The notes under the pieces are model-generated. The model searched no databases and was not told the origin of the DNA. It saw only the letters and a program-made list of their open reading frames with translations. Of a stretch of DNA of 36,417 nucleotides, positions 1 to 8,768 are shown one piece after another. The first letter of the stretch is position 1, and each line of letters begins with the position of its first letter. The stretch is from Synechococcales cyanobacterium bin59.metabat.ball.084 (GTDB lineage: Bacteria > Cyanobacteriota > Cyanobacteriia > Cyanobacteriales > Chamaesiphonaceae). Location: contig JAAFHZ010000034.1 in assembly GCA_013297675.1 (NCBI GenBank), positions 1-36,417 of the forward strand, in the 5' to 3' direction. A program made the position numbers and the translations under genes.

Positions 1-133
1 GATATAAGCTGGCCAAGTTACCAATTTCGGCAGCATTTAAAGATTTAATTCCCTGCTTTTCTACTCGTTGTAACAAAGCTTCAAGTTCTTGCCACTTGGC
101 GGCACGGCTTGTGATCCAGCGTTGAATGTTCAT
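1..133 (-). CDS. SpoIIM-like (DUF95) membrane protein, N-terminus only
   Basis: Reading leftward from the ATG at 133, the frame stays open for 44 codons to the window edge. The start, MNIQRWITSRAAKWQELEAL, followed by a segment ending NAAEIGNLASLY, is the pattern I know from the N-terminus of cyanobacterial stage II sporulation protein M-like integral membrane proteins. The membrane part would lie outside the window. No role is established for this family in cyanobacteria. It is divergent from menH. Family assignment is by remembered similarity of a short segment, so it is moderate. Confidence 0.6.
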   Translation of the reverse strand, partial: MNIQRWITSRAAKWQELEALLQRVEKQGIKSLNAAEIGNLASLY

Positions 134-246
134 AGGTAGTGACTTGAAAACGAGTAGATAATGTATACTGGCTGCTGAATATCATCACGCGCATCGAGGC
201 TGTACCATCGCAATCCACAATTAATGCAATCTAGTCGGGCAATACT

Positions 247-1002
247 GTGTATATAGAATATTGGGGTGATAGAACATTACCCAGCCTACTGCTGTTGCAT
301 GGTTTCATGGGCAGCAGTGCTGATTTTCATCCGGCAATTTGCACTCTATCTCAATACTTTTACTGTATCTGTGTAGACTTACCCGGTCATGGCCAAACCC
401 CGATAGATGATCATAATTTTGTCAGCACTGCCGAGCAGATTTTAGCGATCGCCCCAGATAACTGCTATCTCTTGGGCTATTCCCTGGGCGGACGGCTGGC
501 GCTATATTTGGCTTTGCATTACCCCGATCGCTGGCCAAAGGTCATCTTAGAATCAGCCAGCTTTGGTTTGCCCACTGCCCAGATGCGCCAAGAGCGCCAG
601 TGCCAAGATCAGGCGATCGCCCGCAAATTGCGCCAACCGGATCTAGACTTTGCAGCTTTCCTTCACAACTGGTACCAGCAGCCAGTTTTCACTGGTATCG
701 AAGCTCATCCTAACTTTTCTGAATTAATGGTTAGTCGATCGCACAATAACCCGCTATCATTAGCTCGATCACTAGAAACCATGGGTCTGGGCCAACAACC
801 ATATCTAGGAGAACTCCTAAAAACCAATACAATCCCTCTATTAATATTAGTTGGGGAACAAGATCCCAAATTCGTTGAAATTGGCCGCCAAATGCTCAGT
901 CTCTGCCAACAATCTGCATTAAAAGTCGCTCCTAATTGTAGCCATAATATCCATTTTCAGCGGCTAGATTTATGGCTTAAAACTTTGCTGGAGTGGATAT
1001 AA
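247..1002 (+). CDS. menH: MenH, 2-succinyl-6-hydroxy-2,4-cyclohexadiene-1-carboxylate synthase
   Basis: An alpha/beta hydrolase of 251 residues. It should eliminate pyruvate from SEPHCHC in the phylloquinone (vitamin K1) pathway, supplying the photosystem I quinone. Visible features are the oxyanion segment LLLHGFMGSS (15-24), the nucleophile elbow GYSLGG with Ser79, Asp206 in VGEQDPKF and His233 in NCSHNIHF, so the catalytic triad is complete. The start used is GTG at 247. No clear Shine-Dalgarno is seen. The next gene, menE, starts four bases after the stop, which supports the assignment over a generic hydrolase. Confidence 0.9.
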   Translation: MYIEYWGDRTLPSLLLLHGFMGSSADFHPAICTLSQYFYCICVDLPGHGQTPIDDHNFVSTAEQILAIAPDNCYLLGYSLGGRLALYLALHYPDRWPKVILESASFGLPTAQMRQERQCQDQAIARKLRQPDLDFAAFLHNWYQQPVFTGIEAHPNFSELMVSRSHNNPLSLARSLETMGLGQQPYLGELLKTNTIPLLILVGEQDPKFVEIGRQMLSLCQQSALKVAPNCSHNIHFQRLDLWLKTLLEWI

Positions 1003-1006
1003 AATT

Positions 1007-2233
1007 ATGAACTTAAATTCACAAATACACTACTGGCTCACTCAAGAAAATAGATTAATTAATAGCGATTACTCACAATCAAACCTTATACTTGCACTAG
1101 GTCGTCAAAAACAACAGATCCAAAATCAACCACATCATATTATTTCCACCAAAGACCCCGATCGATTCATCATTGAATTTCTGGCCGCAGTAAGTTTAGA
1201 AATCCCGGTATTTCTTGCTGATCCGCGCTGGGGGGCAGTAGAACAACAGCAGTTTAAAAACTCGATCGCTCTAGGCACTCCACAACCGGGCACCATCATG
1301 ATTCCAACCGGCGGCACCAGTGGACAATTAAAATTAGCAATTCACAATCCGGCCACCCTCTCCGCCGCAGTACAAGGATTTCAAGAATTTTATGGCGTAG
1401 CCGAAATCAACTCCCATTGCCTGTTGCCCCTGCATCACGTCAGCGGTTTAATGCAACTGTGGCGATCGATCATCACTAACGGCCATTTCACTACTAGTCA
1501 ACAAATTCCAGAAATCCCAAACTCGTTTATTTCCCTAGTTCCCACCCAACTCCAGCGCTGGCTGCCCGATCGATCGGACTGGCTGCGATCTTTCCAAACG
1601 GTAATTATTGGTGGTGCCCCAGCAGCCACAAACTTATTAGCTGCGGCTCGTGCTGCTCAAATCCCTCTATCGCCCAGCTACGGAGCCACCGAAACAGCAG
1701 CCATGGTAGCCGCTTTGCCGGTGGCAGATTTTCTGGCTGGAGCGGTAGGGTGTGGTCAGTGTTTACCCCATGCTAATCTGCGAATTCGGCCAGAAAATGG
1801 ACGAATTGAGATTAAATCTCGATCGTTAATGCTGGGCTACTATCCAAATCTGAGAGCACCTCAAGAATATTGGCTCACCGACGATTTGGGAGAGTTAGAT
1901 GAATCAGGAAACTTACAAATTATTGGCAGAGAAAGCCAAAAAATTATCAGCGGTGGGGAAAAGATTTTCCCAGAGCAAGTAGAGGCCGCCATTTTGGCCA
2001 CTGGACTAGTGACAGATGTTTGCGTTTTAGGGATACCTGATGCTGAATGGGGCGATCGAGTAGTAGCCTGTTACGTTGGAGCCGTTGATCTATTAGTACT
2101 ACAAACAGCCGTGGCCGATCGATTAGCTGCTTTTAAACGTCCCAAGGCTTGGTTTGCCCTGCCAGAAATCCCCCGCAATAGTCAGGGGAAAGTCGATCGA
2201 ATAAAACTCCGCCAGCAAATTGCTTCCTGGTAG
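1007..2233 (+). CDS. menE: MenE, 2-succinylbenzoate-CoA ligase
   Basis: A 408-residue ANL-superfamily adenylating enzyme that activates o-succinylbenzoate to its CoA thioester before MenB cyclisation in phylloquinone synthesis. It has the phosphate-binding loop IPTGGTSGQLK (about 99-109), the SPSYGATET motif (222-230), TDDLGELDESG (291-301), GRESQKIISGGEKIFP (307-322) and the catalytic C-terminal lysine in NSQGKVDR (Lys395). It is shorter than most ANL enzymes because the N-terminal subdomain is compact, as is usual in cyanobacterial MenE. It is four bases behind menH, in one transcription unit. Confidence 0.92.
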   Translation: MNLNSQIHYWLTQENRLINSDYSQSNLILALGRQKQQIQNQPHHIISTKDPDRFIIEFLAAVSLEIPVFLADPRWGAVEQQQFKNSIALGTPQPGTIMIPTGGTSGQLKLAIHNPATLSAAVQGFQEFYGVAEINSHCLLPLHHVSGLMQLWRSIITNGHFTTSQQIPEIPNSFISLVPTQLQRWLPDRSDWLRSFQTVIIGGAPAATNLLAAARAAQIPLSPSYGATETAAMVAALPVADFLAGAVGCGQCLPHANLRIRPENGRIEIKSRSLMLGYYPNLRAPQEYWLTDDLGELDESGNLQIIGRESQKIISGGEKIFPEQVEAAILATGLVTDVCVLGIPDAEWGDRVVACYVGAVDLLVLQTAVADRLAAFKRPKAWFALPEIPRNSQGKVDRIKLRQQIASW

Positions 2234-2286
2234 CAGGCAAGATAATATGGGCATCCTGGTAACAATATCTACCAAAAATTTTTAGC

Positions 2287-2748
2287 ATGAAAAACGTTTT
2301 CTTGGCAGCGCTATCTATTAGCGCTCTGATTTGCCAAACTGCCACACCAGCCGCCGCTCAATTCGGTCAAGGTCAAGCAGCATCTTTTGCCCCTACAGTT
2401 TCTTTCGAGAACGGCAACACTCTCTGGAGTCTAGAAAATCGCGCCTTTGTCAGCGACAGTCTTTCTTTGCGCACTATCGCTGGTTTTGCTAGCAGCAATT
2501 CCAATGGCAATAAGTACAGCACCTCTTTAAACTACAACTTCAATTTGGATGACGAAGCCAAAACCTTCAGCCCCTTTGTCGGTATTGGTGCCGCCTACTA
2601 TGCTAGTGGTACTAACCAAATAGCTGGCTTTGCCCAAGCCGGAATCGACCTCAACTTTGAAGGGCTGAGCGTCACCGGGAGCCTTGCCTTACCTTTCAAC
2701 GGTGAAAGAGGACTGGCCACCTCGATCGGCCTTGGTTTAAAATTCTAA
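2287..2748 (+). CDS. small outer-membrane beta-barrel-like protein
   Basis: A 153-residue protein with a clear Sec signal peptide (MKNVFLAALSISALICQTAT, likely cleaved after PAAA). The rest is a run of alternating polar and hydrophobic strands rich in Gly, Ser and Asn. It ends in GLGLKF with a C-terminal phenylalanine, as in BAM-inserted outer-membrane proteins. The length suits a small barrel of about eight strands or a porin-like surface protein. I do not recognise a named family. It lies 53 bases after menE and its stop codon directly touches that of rbcR on the other strand. Confidence 0.6.
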   Translation: MKNVFLAALSISALICQTATPAAAQFGQGQAASFAPTVSFENGNTLWSLENRAFVSDSLSLRTIAGFASSNSNGNKYSTSLNYNFNLDDEAKTFSPFVGIGAAYYASGTNQIAGFAQAGIDLNFEGLSVTGSLALPFNGERGLATSIGLGLKF

Positions 2749-3741
2749 CTAGCTCTCAACTATCACAGTCGGAGCCGCTTCTCGATTTTTCTTGCCATTC
2801 ATCGTCTCATTGTTCCAAGTGTAAGAAGTAAATTGGGGCAAAATTTCGCTGCAAAAAGCATCAGCAGCCTTCGATCGGTAGCGGTTGGGGTTAACAATTG
2901 CCGATAGGGTCCGCTGAATTTTTAACCCCTCAATTTGGGCGCGGTACATCAAACCCATTTGCAGCTCTTTTTCGATCGCCGAAAGTGAGACGAACGCTGC
3001 GCCCAAACCAGCCTGCACAGCATTTTTAATTGCTTCGATCGAGTTTAGCTCCATCTCAATTTTGAGCCGCTTGGGGTCAATATCGCAGCGGGTCAAGACC
3101 TGATCGATTACTTTGCGAATAGTAGATTGAGAATCTAAAGAAATAAACTTTAATTTATAAATGTCTTCTTTGGGAATACTACCCAGTTTGCCTAGGGGAT
3201 AACTGCTGGGAACAATCAACGCCAGCTCATCTTCAGCATAGGGCACCACGTCTAAAGAATCATTCAGCTCGGCGGGCACTTCGCCGCCAATAATAGCCAA
3301 GTCTACCTGACCATTAGCCACACTCCAAGCTGTCCGGCGAGTGGAATGGACATGGAGCTGTACCGAAACATCGGGGTATTTTTCCCGAAAAGCGCCAATC
3401 ATCCGAGGCAATAAATAAGTGCCCGTAGTCTGAGAAGCCCCAATAATTAGAGTGCCGCCCTGTAAGTTTTGTAAATCTTCGATCGCTCGACAAGTCTCTT
3501 GGCAAAGAGTTAGAATTTTGTCTCCATAATTTAATAGCAAATGCCCCGCTTCGGTTAACTGTGCCCTGCGGCCACCTCGATCGAACAATGGAACATCTAA
3601 CTGGCGTTCGAGATTTTGCACCTGTAAACTAACCGCAGGTTGTGAAACATAAAGGCTGTCGGCGGCGCGTTTAAAACTGCCTTCGGCGGCGATGGCTTTA
3701 AGGATGCGTAGCTGATCGAGAGTAAACGGCAGATCGGACAT
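2749..3741 (-). CDS. rbcR: RbcR, LysR-type regulator of Rubisco/CO2-responsive genes
   Basis: A LysR-type transcription factor of 330 residues. The winged helix-turn-helix is at about 5-64 ([20 protein letters not shown]) and the co-inducer domain follows ([15 protein letters not shown]; later [15 protein letters not shown] and [20 protein letters not shown]). The start [20 protein letters not shown] is strongly conserved in cyanobacterial RbcR and plastid Ycf30, so I place the start at the ATG at 3741 and not at the upstream in-frame codon at 3774. RbcR orthologues control rbcLXS and carbon-fixation genes; no such target is in this window. It is divergent from the tRNA nucleotidyltransferase gene. 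Confidence 0.9.
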   Translation of the reverse strand: MSDLPFTLDQLRILKAIAAEGSFKRAADSLYVSQPAVSLQVQNLERQLDVPLFDRGGRRAQLTEAGHLLLNYGDKILTLCQETCRAIEDLQNLQGGTLIIGASQTTGTYLLPRMIGAFREKYPDVSVQLHVHSTRRTAWSVANGQVDLAIIGGEVPAELNDSLDVVPYAEDELALIVPSSYPLGKLGSIPKEDIYKLKFISLDSQSTIRKVIDQVLTRCDIDPKRLKIEMELNSIEAIKNAVQAGLGAAFVSLSAIEKELQMGLMYRAQIEGLKIQRTLSAIVNPNRYRSKAADAFCSEILPQFTSYTWNNETMNGKKNREAAPTVIVES

Positions 3742-3816
3742 ATTAACGGTTACTAGAGAGCTACAGAGCCGCACGCAGCACTGATTCTTTGATTATCCCC
3801 GAAAGAATGACCTTTG

Positions 3817-3822
3817 TATAAT
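3817..3822 (+). promoter_or_regulatory. candidate -10 box for the tRNA nucleotidyltransferase gene
   Basis: A perfect TATAAT lies about 57 bases before the TTG start at 3879 in the rbcR/cca divergent spacer. No good -35 sits 16-18 bases upstream; a TTGATT at 3789-3794 is 22 bases away. It is therefore only a candidate. Confidence 0.3.
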
Positions 3823-3839
3823 AAAAACTAATAAGCAAA

Positions 3840-3869
3840 TTCTCTTACCGCAGGTTCTCTTACTGCAGG
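3840..3869 (+). repeat. 15-base tandem duplication in the 5' leader of cca
   Basis: Two adjacent 15-mers, TTCTCTTACCGCAGG (3840-3854) and TTCTCTTACTGCAGG (3855-3869), differ at one base. The second ends nine bases before the TTG start, so its AGG may act as the weak ribosome-binding site. Confidence 0.75.
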
Positions 3870-3878
3870 TGTCACATT

Positions 3879-5090
3879 TTGAAATATCCTTTGCCGTTTA
3901 GCCTAGAAAGATTGCCCCCAGAGACTTGTGTAGTGGGGGGAGCGGTACGGGATGCGCTGCTGGGCAGAACCCGCACGGTTATCGATATCGATTTGGTGGT
4001 GCCAGTAAATGCGGTAGAGCTAGCCCGTGGTATTAGCCGTGATTATCAAGCTGGCTTTGTGATGCTCGATGCGGAAAGATCGATCGCCCGCCTAGTTTTT
4101 AATGATATGACAGTAGACTTTGCCCAACAAATGGGCGGTAGCTTAGCAGCCGATTTGCATCGTCGGGACTATCGGATGAATGCGATCGCCTACCACATCA
4201 AAGAGCAGCGCTTGATTGATCCCCTCAATGGCCATGGTGATTTACAGGCTAAGCTAGTGCGGATGGTTTCGGCACAAAATTTAGCTGATGATCCCTTGCG
4301 GTTATTGCGGGGGTATCGACAGGCGGCGCAGCTAGGATTTGAGCTGGAATCAGAAACCGCCCGGGCGATTCAGAGCCTTGCTCCTCGTTTGCATACTGTG
4401 GCTGCCGAGCGCACCATGACCGAGCTACGCTATCTTTTAGCCGTTAGTCATCAAGATGCTCGGGTGCTGACTGCGGCGGTGGAGCTACTCCAGGTTTGGT
4501 TGCCGGGAATTCAGCGAAAGACCTTGGCGGCAGAGCTGCAAGCTATTACGGCTGCGCTGCGCTCGATCGAAGCTGAAGTGCCCCAGCTTTGGCAAGAATT
4601 AAATCTTCCCCTCCGCCCAACTTTGCCGACCACAATTGCCGATATTACTTTGTGCTGTGGTCTGCTGGGATCATTGCCTAGTAAAGAAATATTAACTAAT
4701 CTGACCGCCAGCGTTGCCGAAATTACGGCGATCGACATACTACAAAAAACTACCTCGATCTCTTGGCCAACCAGTGCCGTAGATGTTTTTAATTTGTTTC
4801 AATCTACTGGCAAGCACTTTTCTGGCTTCGTCGTACTTAAGCTGGCTGCTGGCTGGACTTTGACGACTTTAATGCCGCTGATCGATCGGTATTTTGACTT
4901 ACAAGATCCCCTATCACATCCAGTGTTATTAGTCAATGGCACTGAATTGATGACAGCCCTAAATTTGCCTGCTTCGCCAGCGATCGGGCAACTATTGGCA
5001 GAAATTCAGCTTGGGCAGGTACGTGGAGAAATTGTTACGAAACAAGAAGCTATATCCTACGCTAGGTCAAAGGTTGCGGAATGTAAGTAA
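3879..5090 (+). CDS. cca: tRNA nucleotidyltransferase / poly(A) polymerase family (class II)
   Basis: A 403-residue class II nucleotidyltransferase that repairs or builds the 3' CCA of tRNA. The head domain has VVGGAVRDALLGRTR (18-32) and the catalytic pair in DIDLVV (Asp36, Asp38). Motif B is RRDYRMNAIAY near 100, and the neck segment ADDPLRLLRGYRQAAQLGF follows. No HD domain is seen. Some cyanobacteria split the activity into CC-adding and A-adding enzymes, and I cannot tell which form this is. The reading uses a TTG start at 3879 because there is no ATG before the catalytic motif. It is divergent from rbcR. Confidence 0.82.
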   Translation: MKYPLPFSLERLPPETCVVGGAVRDALLGRTRTVIDIDLVVPVNAVELARGISRDYQAGFVMLDAERSIARLVFNDMTVDFAQQMGGSLAADLHRRDYRMNAIAYHIKEQRLIDPLNGHGDLQAKLVRMVSAQNLADDPLRLLRGYRQAAQLGFELESETARAIQSLAPRLHTVAAERTMTELRYLLAVSHQDARVLTAAVELLQVWLPGIQRKTLAAELQAITAALRSIEAEVPQLWQELNLPLRPTLPTTIADITLCCGLLGSLPSKEILTNLTASVAEITAIDILQKTTSISWPTSAVDVFNLFQSTGKHFSGFVVLKLAAGWTLTTLMPLIDRYFDLQDPLSHPVLLVNGTELMTALNLPASPAIGQLLAEIQLGQVRGEIVTKQEAISYARSKVAECK

Positions 5091-5279
5091 TCTTGCGGGT
5101 AGATGGATTTAGCCGAAAAAATCAGGGTATAATTTAAGTGAACTTATAAATTAATTGCTCTGAGTACAGAATTTTTAATCTCTTAAGTTTTATCGGAAGC
5201 TTTGCCCTCACACAGCAAGCTTTCCCAGCGAAAACAGGGAACGCTAAAACCACCAGTTCGACTATCTACGCTGACTGCA

Positions 5280-5975
5280 ATGAACATCCCTTTTTTACCG
5301 CTTCGTCCCCGGCTTAATCTGTTTCCCAAACCTGCTTTTTGGCTTAAAGCCTTGTGCTTACTGCCTTTGGCTATGCCCATAGTACGAGTAGTCCTATCTG
5401 GTTTCTCTTGGTTTGGCTGGTTAAGTTTTCCGTTTAGTTGGCTCGCTGCCACTGGCATCATTACAATACTACACATATTACTTCCTATGGCAATTGTGGC
5501 TGGCATCTATTGGGGTGTCCGCTCGATGTGGTCGGCCAAAACGACTTTTTCTCAGGCTTTGTGGTTTGCCATTTCTACAATGCTGATTGCAGTGGTTTCC
5601 TTCTGTGGAACTGTGGCGATCGCGGCTGTGGCTGAATCTACAATTTGCCGGATGCCCACTGCTACAATCTTGGTGGGTGGTAGCTGTAGCAATCATTTTG
5701 CCAATGCAGATCTGACCGATGTAGTTTCTAGTATGGAGACATACAACCTCCGCTATTACACATGGATGTTGTGGCTGATGTTAATTGCTTATTGCTATCA
5801 GGCCGAGGCTTATTTTTGGGAAAGAACTTTACCCAGAATTGATGCCTTTGATACTTATCAGCAAGAAGATGACATGGGTTCGACTGAACGCTTTGCTCAC
5901 GAAGACATGCCTAGTTTAGATACCATCAGGCCAATTACAGATGGCGATGTTTTAGATGGTTCGCCCAATCTGTAA
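5280..5975 (+). CDS. unrecognised membrane protein with four hydrophobic segments
   Basis: I do not recognise the family. From the ATG at 5280 the protein has 231 residues. Hydrophobic segments at roughly 20-50, 54-80, 93-119 and 161-181 look membrane-spanning. The tail is acidic and soluble (TYQQEDDMGSTERFAHEDMP). The frame is also open upstream to a TTG at 5202, giving 257 residues. I prefer the ATG because the extra 26 residues are polar and neither site has a clear ribosome-binding site. It stands alone between cca and the convergent permease gene, with a strong hairpin after it. Confidence 0.6.
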   Translation: MNIPFLPLRPRLNLFPKPAFWLKALCLLPLAMPIVRVVLSGFSWFGWLSFPFSWLAATGIITILHILLPMAIVAGIYWGVRSMWSAKTTFSQALWFAISTMLIAVVSFCGTVAIAAVAESTICRMPTATILVGGSCSNHFANADLTDVVSSMETYNLRYYTWMLWLMLIAYCYQAEAYFWERTLPRIDAFDTYQQEDDMGSTERFAHEDMPSLDTIRPITDGDVLDGSPNL

Positions 5976-5998
5976 ACGAAAATCAGCGTAATTTTAAA

Positions 5999-6030
5999 GC
6001 GGAGTGCAGGGAATTAACCCTTCACTCCGC
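5999..6030. terminator. convergent hairpin, probable bidirectional terminator
   Basis: GCGGAGTG (5999-6006) pairs with CACTCCGC (6023-6030). The stem continues through AGGG/CCCT after one mismatch to a six-base loop, AATTAA. The permease stop codon (6014-6016) lies in the loop. On the minus strand the stem is followed by a T/A-rich stretch (TTTAAAATT), so it can end the permease transcript as well as the one coming from 5280-5975. Confidence 0.65.
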
Positions 6031-6844
6031 TTGCTACATCTGTGGGCACGATGTACTTTTGCACCAACAAAAACAGAATTAGTACTGGGACGATCGAAGT
6101 AATTGCTCCGGCGGCCACCAGTCGCCAGTTAGAGCCAAAAGCTCCGCTAGAGAGCTTAGAAACTGCTAGGGGCAATGTATAAAACTGATCATCTTTAATT
6201 ACGATCAGCGGCCACAAAAAATCACTCCAGGCACCAATAAAAACAAAAATAGACAGGGTAATTAGGGCTGGACGAATGGCTGGCAGCATAATATTCCACC
6301 AAATTCCTAAATCATTGCAGCCATCGATGCGGGCGGCTTCTTCTAGCTCTTGGGGCACACCGCGCAAAGCTTGGCGCAGTAGATAAATGCCAAAGGCCGA
6401 AACGATGTTGGGTAGAATAATGCCCAAATAGCTATTTACCAAATTTAACTGCACCGCAATAATGTACAGCGGAATCATCACGATCTGAAACGGGATCATC
6501 AAGGTAGACAGCACCACAGCCCAAATGGCTTTTTTGCCCCAAAAGTTTAACCGTGCTAAAGGATAAGCAGCCAAGCTGCAAAATAGCAAGTTGCAAACCA
6601 CGCTAGCGATCGCCACAATCAGGCTATTGATCAAGGCCAAGCCAAAGTTACTGCTCTGAAACACCTCACCAAAGTTATCTAGGGTCGGAGCGCTGGGCAA
6701 GAGCTGAGGCGGTGATTGGAAAACGTTTTCGCTGTTAGATTTTAAAGCAGTGCTGCTCAGCCATAGCAACGGAGCCAGAGTAATCAGGGCGATCGCACTC
6801 AGTACTGAGTAGTTAGCCAGGGTTTTCCAGTTGAATTTTTTCAT
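6014..6844 (-). CDS. carbohydrate-type ABC transporter permease (MalG/UgpE family)
   Basis: A 276-residue inner-membrane permease with about six hydrophobic segments. It has the cytoplasmic EAA loop that contacts the ATPase: ELEEAARIDGCNDLGIWWNI, then LPAIRPAL. This is the MalG-like subunit of CUT1 sugar importers, which normally work with a second permease, a binding protein and an ATPase; none is in this window. I chose the ATG at 6844 because it forms an ATGA overlap with the purK stop, implying translational coupling. An upstream TTG at 6859 lies inside purK. The substrate is unknown. Confidence 0.85.
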   Translation of the reverse strand: MKKFNWKTLANYSVLSAIALITLAPLLWLSSTALKSNSENVFQSPPQLLPSAPTLDNFGEVFQSSNFGLALINSLIVAIASVVCNLLFCSLAAYPLARLNFWGKKAIWAVVLSTLMIPFQIVMIPLYIIAVQLNLVNSYLGIILPNIVSAFGIYLLRQALRGVPQELEEAARIDGCNDLGIWWNIMLPAIRPALITLSIFVFIGAWSDFLWPLIVIKDDQFYTLPLAVSKLSSGAFGSNWRLVAAGAITSIVPVLILFLLVQKYIVPTDVASGVKG

Positions 6845-7962
6845 GAATGGGGATACCAAATCGCTTCAATTTGTTCAGCTACGGCGATCGATCTTGCCCT
6901 GTCAGCAGTATCTAAAATCACCGTCACATGACCTAGCTTGCGACCAGGACGCACTGCTGGTTTGTGATACCAATGTAGATAAGCCCCCGGAATTTCGGAA
7001 ATCTGGTGGCGTTGGGCTAAATAGTCTGAGGTAGATTCTTCGTAACCCAATAAATTCACCATTACTGCTGCTTTGCAAGTCAAACTAGGATCTCCTAGGG
7101 ACATACCAGCTACGGCTCTTAAATGCTGGGCAAACTGGGAGGTAGCGCAGGCTTCGATCGATAAATGGCCAGAGTTGTGAGTCCGTGGAGCCAGTTCATT
7201 CACCAATACGTCACCAGCAGCAGTATAGAAAAATTCAATCCCCATAATTCCCACCGTACCCAGGTTCTCTAAAATAGTACAAGCGATTTTAGCAATTTGG
7301 GTTTGGGTGGTGCTGCTGAGTTCTACGGCAGTGTAAACTCGCTGGCAGACTTGTTTAACCTGGACAGTTTCCACCACCGGGTAAACGGTAATTTCACCAG
7401 TGATCGATCGGGCGGCCATTACCGCTAACTCGCAGGTAAAAGGCACAAACTCTTCAATTAAGCCACTCTCTGGAAACTGCTGTTGCAAAGCTTGTAAAGT
7501 AGCCGCATCGCGCACAATAAAAGTCCCTTGGCCATCGTAGCCATGGCGACGGGCTTTAAAAACTAAGGGGAACTGCCAGTCGGCAGCGGCGAGATCGTGA
7601 CCGAGGCAAAACTGGGGCACCGGTAAGCCCAAGTTTTGCAGAAAGCAGCGCTGATCATACTTATCCAGCAGCGGCGTAAGAGAGCTAAGGGGTGGGCGGA
7701 AAACTGCCCCAGGAATTTTGCCAAGAGCGACCAGATCTACAAATTCGTTTTCAAAGGTAATCCAGTCGCACTCTTGAGCTAGCTGAGCTGTGGCAGCCAA
7801 ATCATCGATCGGGGCAAAAATAGTGTGATCGGCCAATGCCACAGCGGTATCGGTGGAGTTGGGGGTCTGGATGGCAATTTTTAAATCTAAACTGGCCGCC
7901 GCACTAGCCATCATGCCTGCCAATTGACCGCCGCCGATAATACCTACTCGCTGCAAAACCAT
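6841..7962 (-). CDS. purK: PurK, N5-carboxyaminoimidazole ribonucleotide synthase
   Basis: An ATP-grasp enzyme of about 373 residues that carboxylates AIR with bicarbonate and ATP in purine synthesis. The N-terminus has QRVGIIGGGQLAGMMA. The ATP-grasp core includes FKARRHGYDGQGTFIV and MGIEFFYTAAGDVLVNELAP, followed by RTHNSGHLSIEACATSQFAQ, which is diagnostic for PurK. A GTG at 7965 and an ATG at 7962 are adjacent; the GAGGTG just before favours either one, and I use the ATG. Its stop overlaps the start of the sugar permease by four bases, an odd pairing with no metabolic link that I can see. Confidence 0.93.
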   Translation of the reverse strand: MVLQRVGIIGGGQLAGMMASAAASLDLKIAIQTPNSTDTAVALADHTIFAPIDDLAATAQLAQECDWITFENEFVDLVALGKIPGAVFRPPLSSLTPLLDKYDQRCFLQNLGLPVPQFCLGHDLAAADWQFPLVFKARRHGYDGQGTFIVRDAATLQALQQQFPESGLIEEFVPFTCELAVMAARSITGEITVYPVVETVQVKQVCQRVYTAVELSSTTQTQIAKIACTILENLGTVGIMGIEFFYTAAGDVLVNELAPRTHNSGHLSIEACATSQFAQHLRAVAGMSLGDPSLTCKAAVMVNLLGYEESTSDYLAQRHQISEIPGAYLHWYHKPAVRPGRKLGHVTVILDTADRARSIAVAEQIEAIWYPHS

Positions 7963-8071
7963 CACCTCGGGTGCTGAAGAACTTTGTCATTGTACGTTAT
8001 TGGGTGTTGTCACTGGCAGGTCAGTGGGCAGTGAAGAATTAATGTGAGCTGGCAAATTTTTATAATACATA

Positions 8072-8100
8072 TTGACTAAAAAAGCCTGGTAGTATATAAT
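8072..8100 (+). promoter_or_regulatory. near-consensus housekeeping sigma promoter
   Basis: TTGACT at 8072-8077 and TATAAT at 8095-8100 are separated by exactly 17 bases. This gives a predicted start near 8107 and a leader of about 68 bases before the ATG at 8175. It is the best promoter match I see in the window. Confidence 0.75.
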
Positions 8101-8174
8101 TACTGTAATTGATTGAATTACTGCGTGCTCTGCCTGCTTTATCCAGTTCTAACCATAATTGCTAGGAGTTACCC

Positions 8175-8654
8175 ATGAAACTTATCGAAGCTAAAGTAGC
8201 CGGTCAACCGCGTATTGTCAGCACCCGACGCGGTGATCGATCGGTGATGGACTGTCGGACTGCCGATGGTCAATCTTTGACCGTATGGCGACCAGCCGGA
8301 GACGTGGAATTAATGGCCAGAGCCAATGGGGAGCGAGTAACTTTGGCTCAAGATAGCAAAGGTAAAATTTCGCTGGTAGAGACTGCTCGCAGTCGCGCCG
8401 ATCGAGAGTGGCAGCGCCCCACTAATGTGAATCAAGATTTGACTAAAAATTTAGAAACCGAGCTGGGCTTGACTGATCATCGATCGCACCGCACTGCTGA
8501 AATTGCCGATTACATCGAGCGTTTGGGCAAGCTCTATAATTACTGCCACGGGGTGGCCAGTCGCCAATTAGCCCATACCGAAATGGATACCCCCCAAATC
8601 CAGGAGGTATCTACCACGCTATTTGTGCAAACTGTTCGGCATTTTGGCCTGTAA
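8175..8654 (+). CDS. conserved cyanobacterial hypothetical protein
   Basis: A 159-residue soluble protein with no signal peptide or membrane segment. The first 70 residues are basic and strand-like (MKLIEAKVAGQPRIVSTRRG, then DGQSLTVWRPAGD), resembling a small OB-type barrel. The second half is helical (HRTAEIADYIERLGKLYNYC). I recall similar proteins in other cyanobacteria but know no function. The start is firm: AGGAG at 8164-8168 is six bases before the ATG, and a strong promoter precedes it, so it is probably well expressed. It is transcribed alone. Confidence 0.7.
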   Translation: MKLIEAKVAGQPRIVSTRRGDRSVMDCRTADGQSLTVWRPAGDVELMARANGERVTLAQDSKGKISLVETARSRADREWQRPTNVNQDLTKNLETELGLTDHRSHRTAEIADYIERLGKLYNYCHGVASRQLAHTEMDTPQIQEVSTTLFVQTVRHFGL

Positions 8655-8684
8655 TGATTGAGGTCTTCGATCAGATTACGTTGA

Positions 8685-8709
8685 ACGTTGGCTTCTACGA
8701 AGCCAACGT
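8685..8709. repeat. perfect 11-bp hairpin
   Basis: ACGTTGGCTTC (8685-8695), loop TAC, GAAGCCAACGT (8699-8709). It lies between two convergent genes, but neither side has a T-tract. It may be an imperfect terminator or an RNA 3'-end stabiliser. Confidence 0.6.
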
Positions 8710-8768
8710 AGCACCGGACAATTTAGCATTGTGAGCAACCATCAATCACTTTTCAGATCACAAACTAT

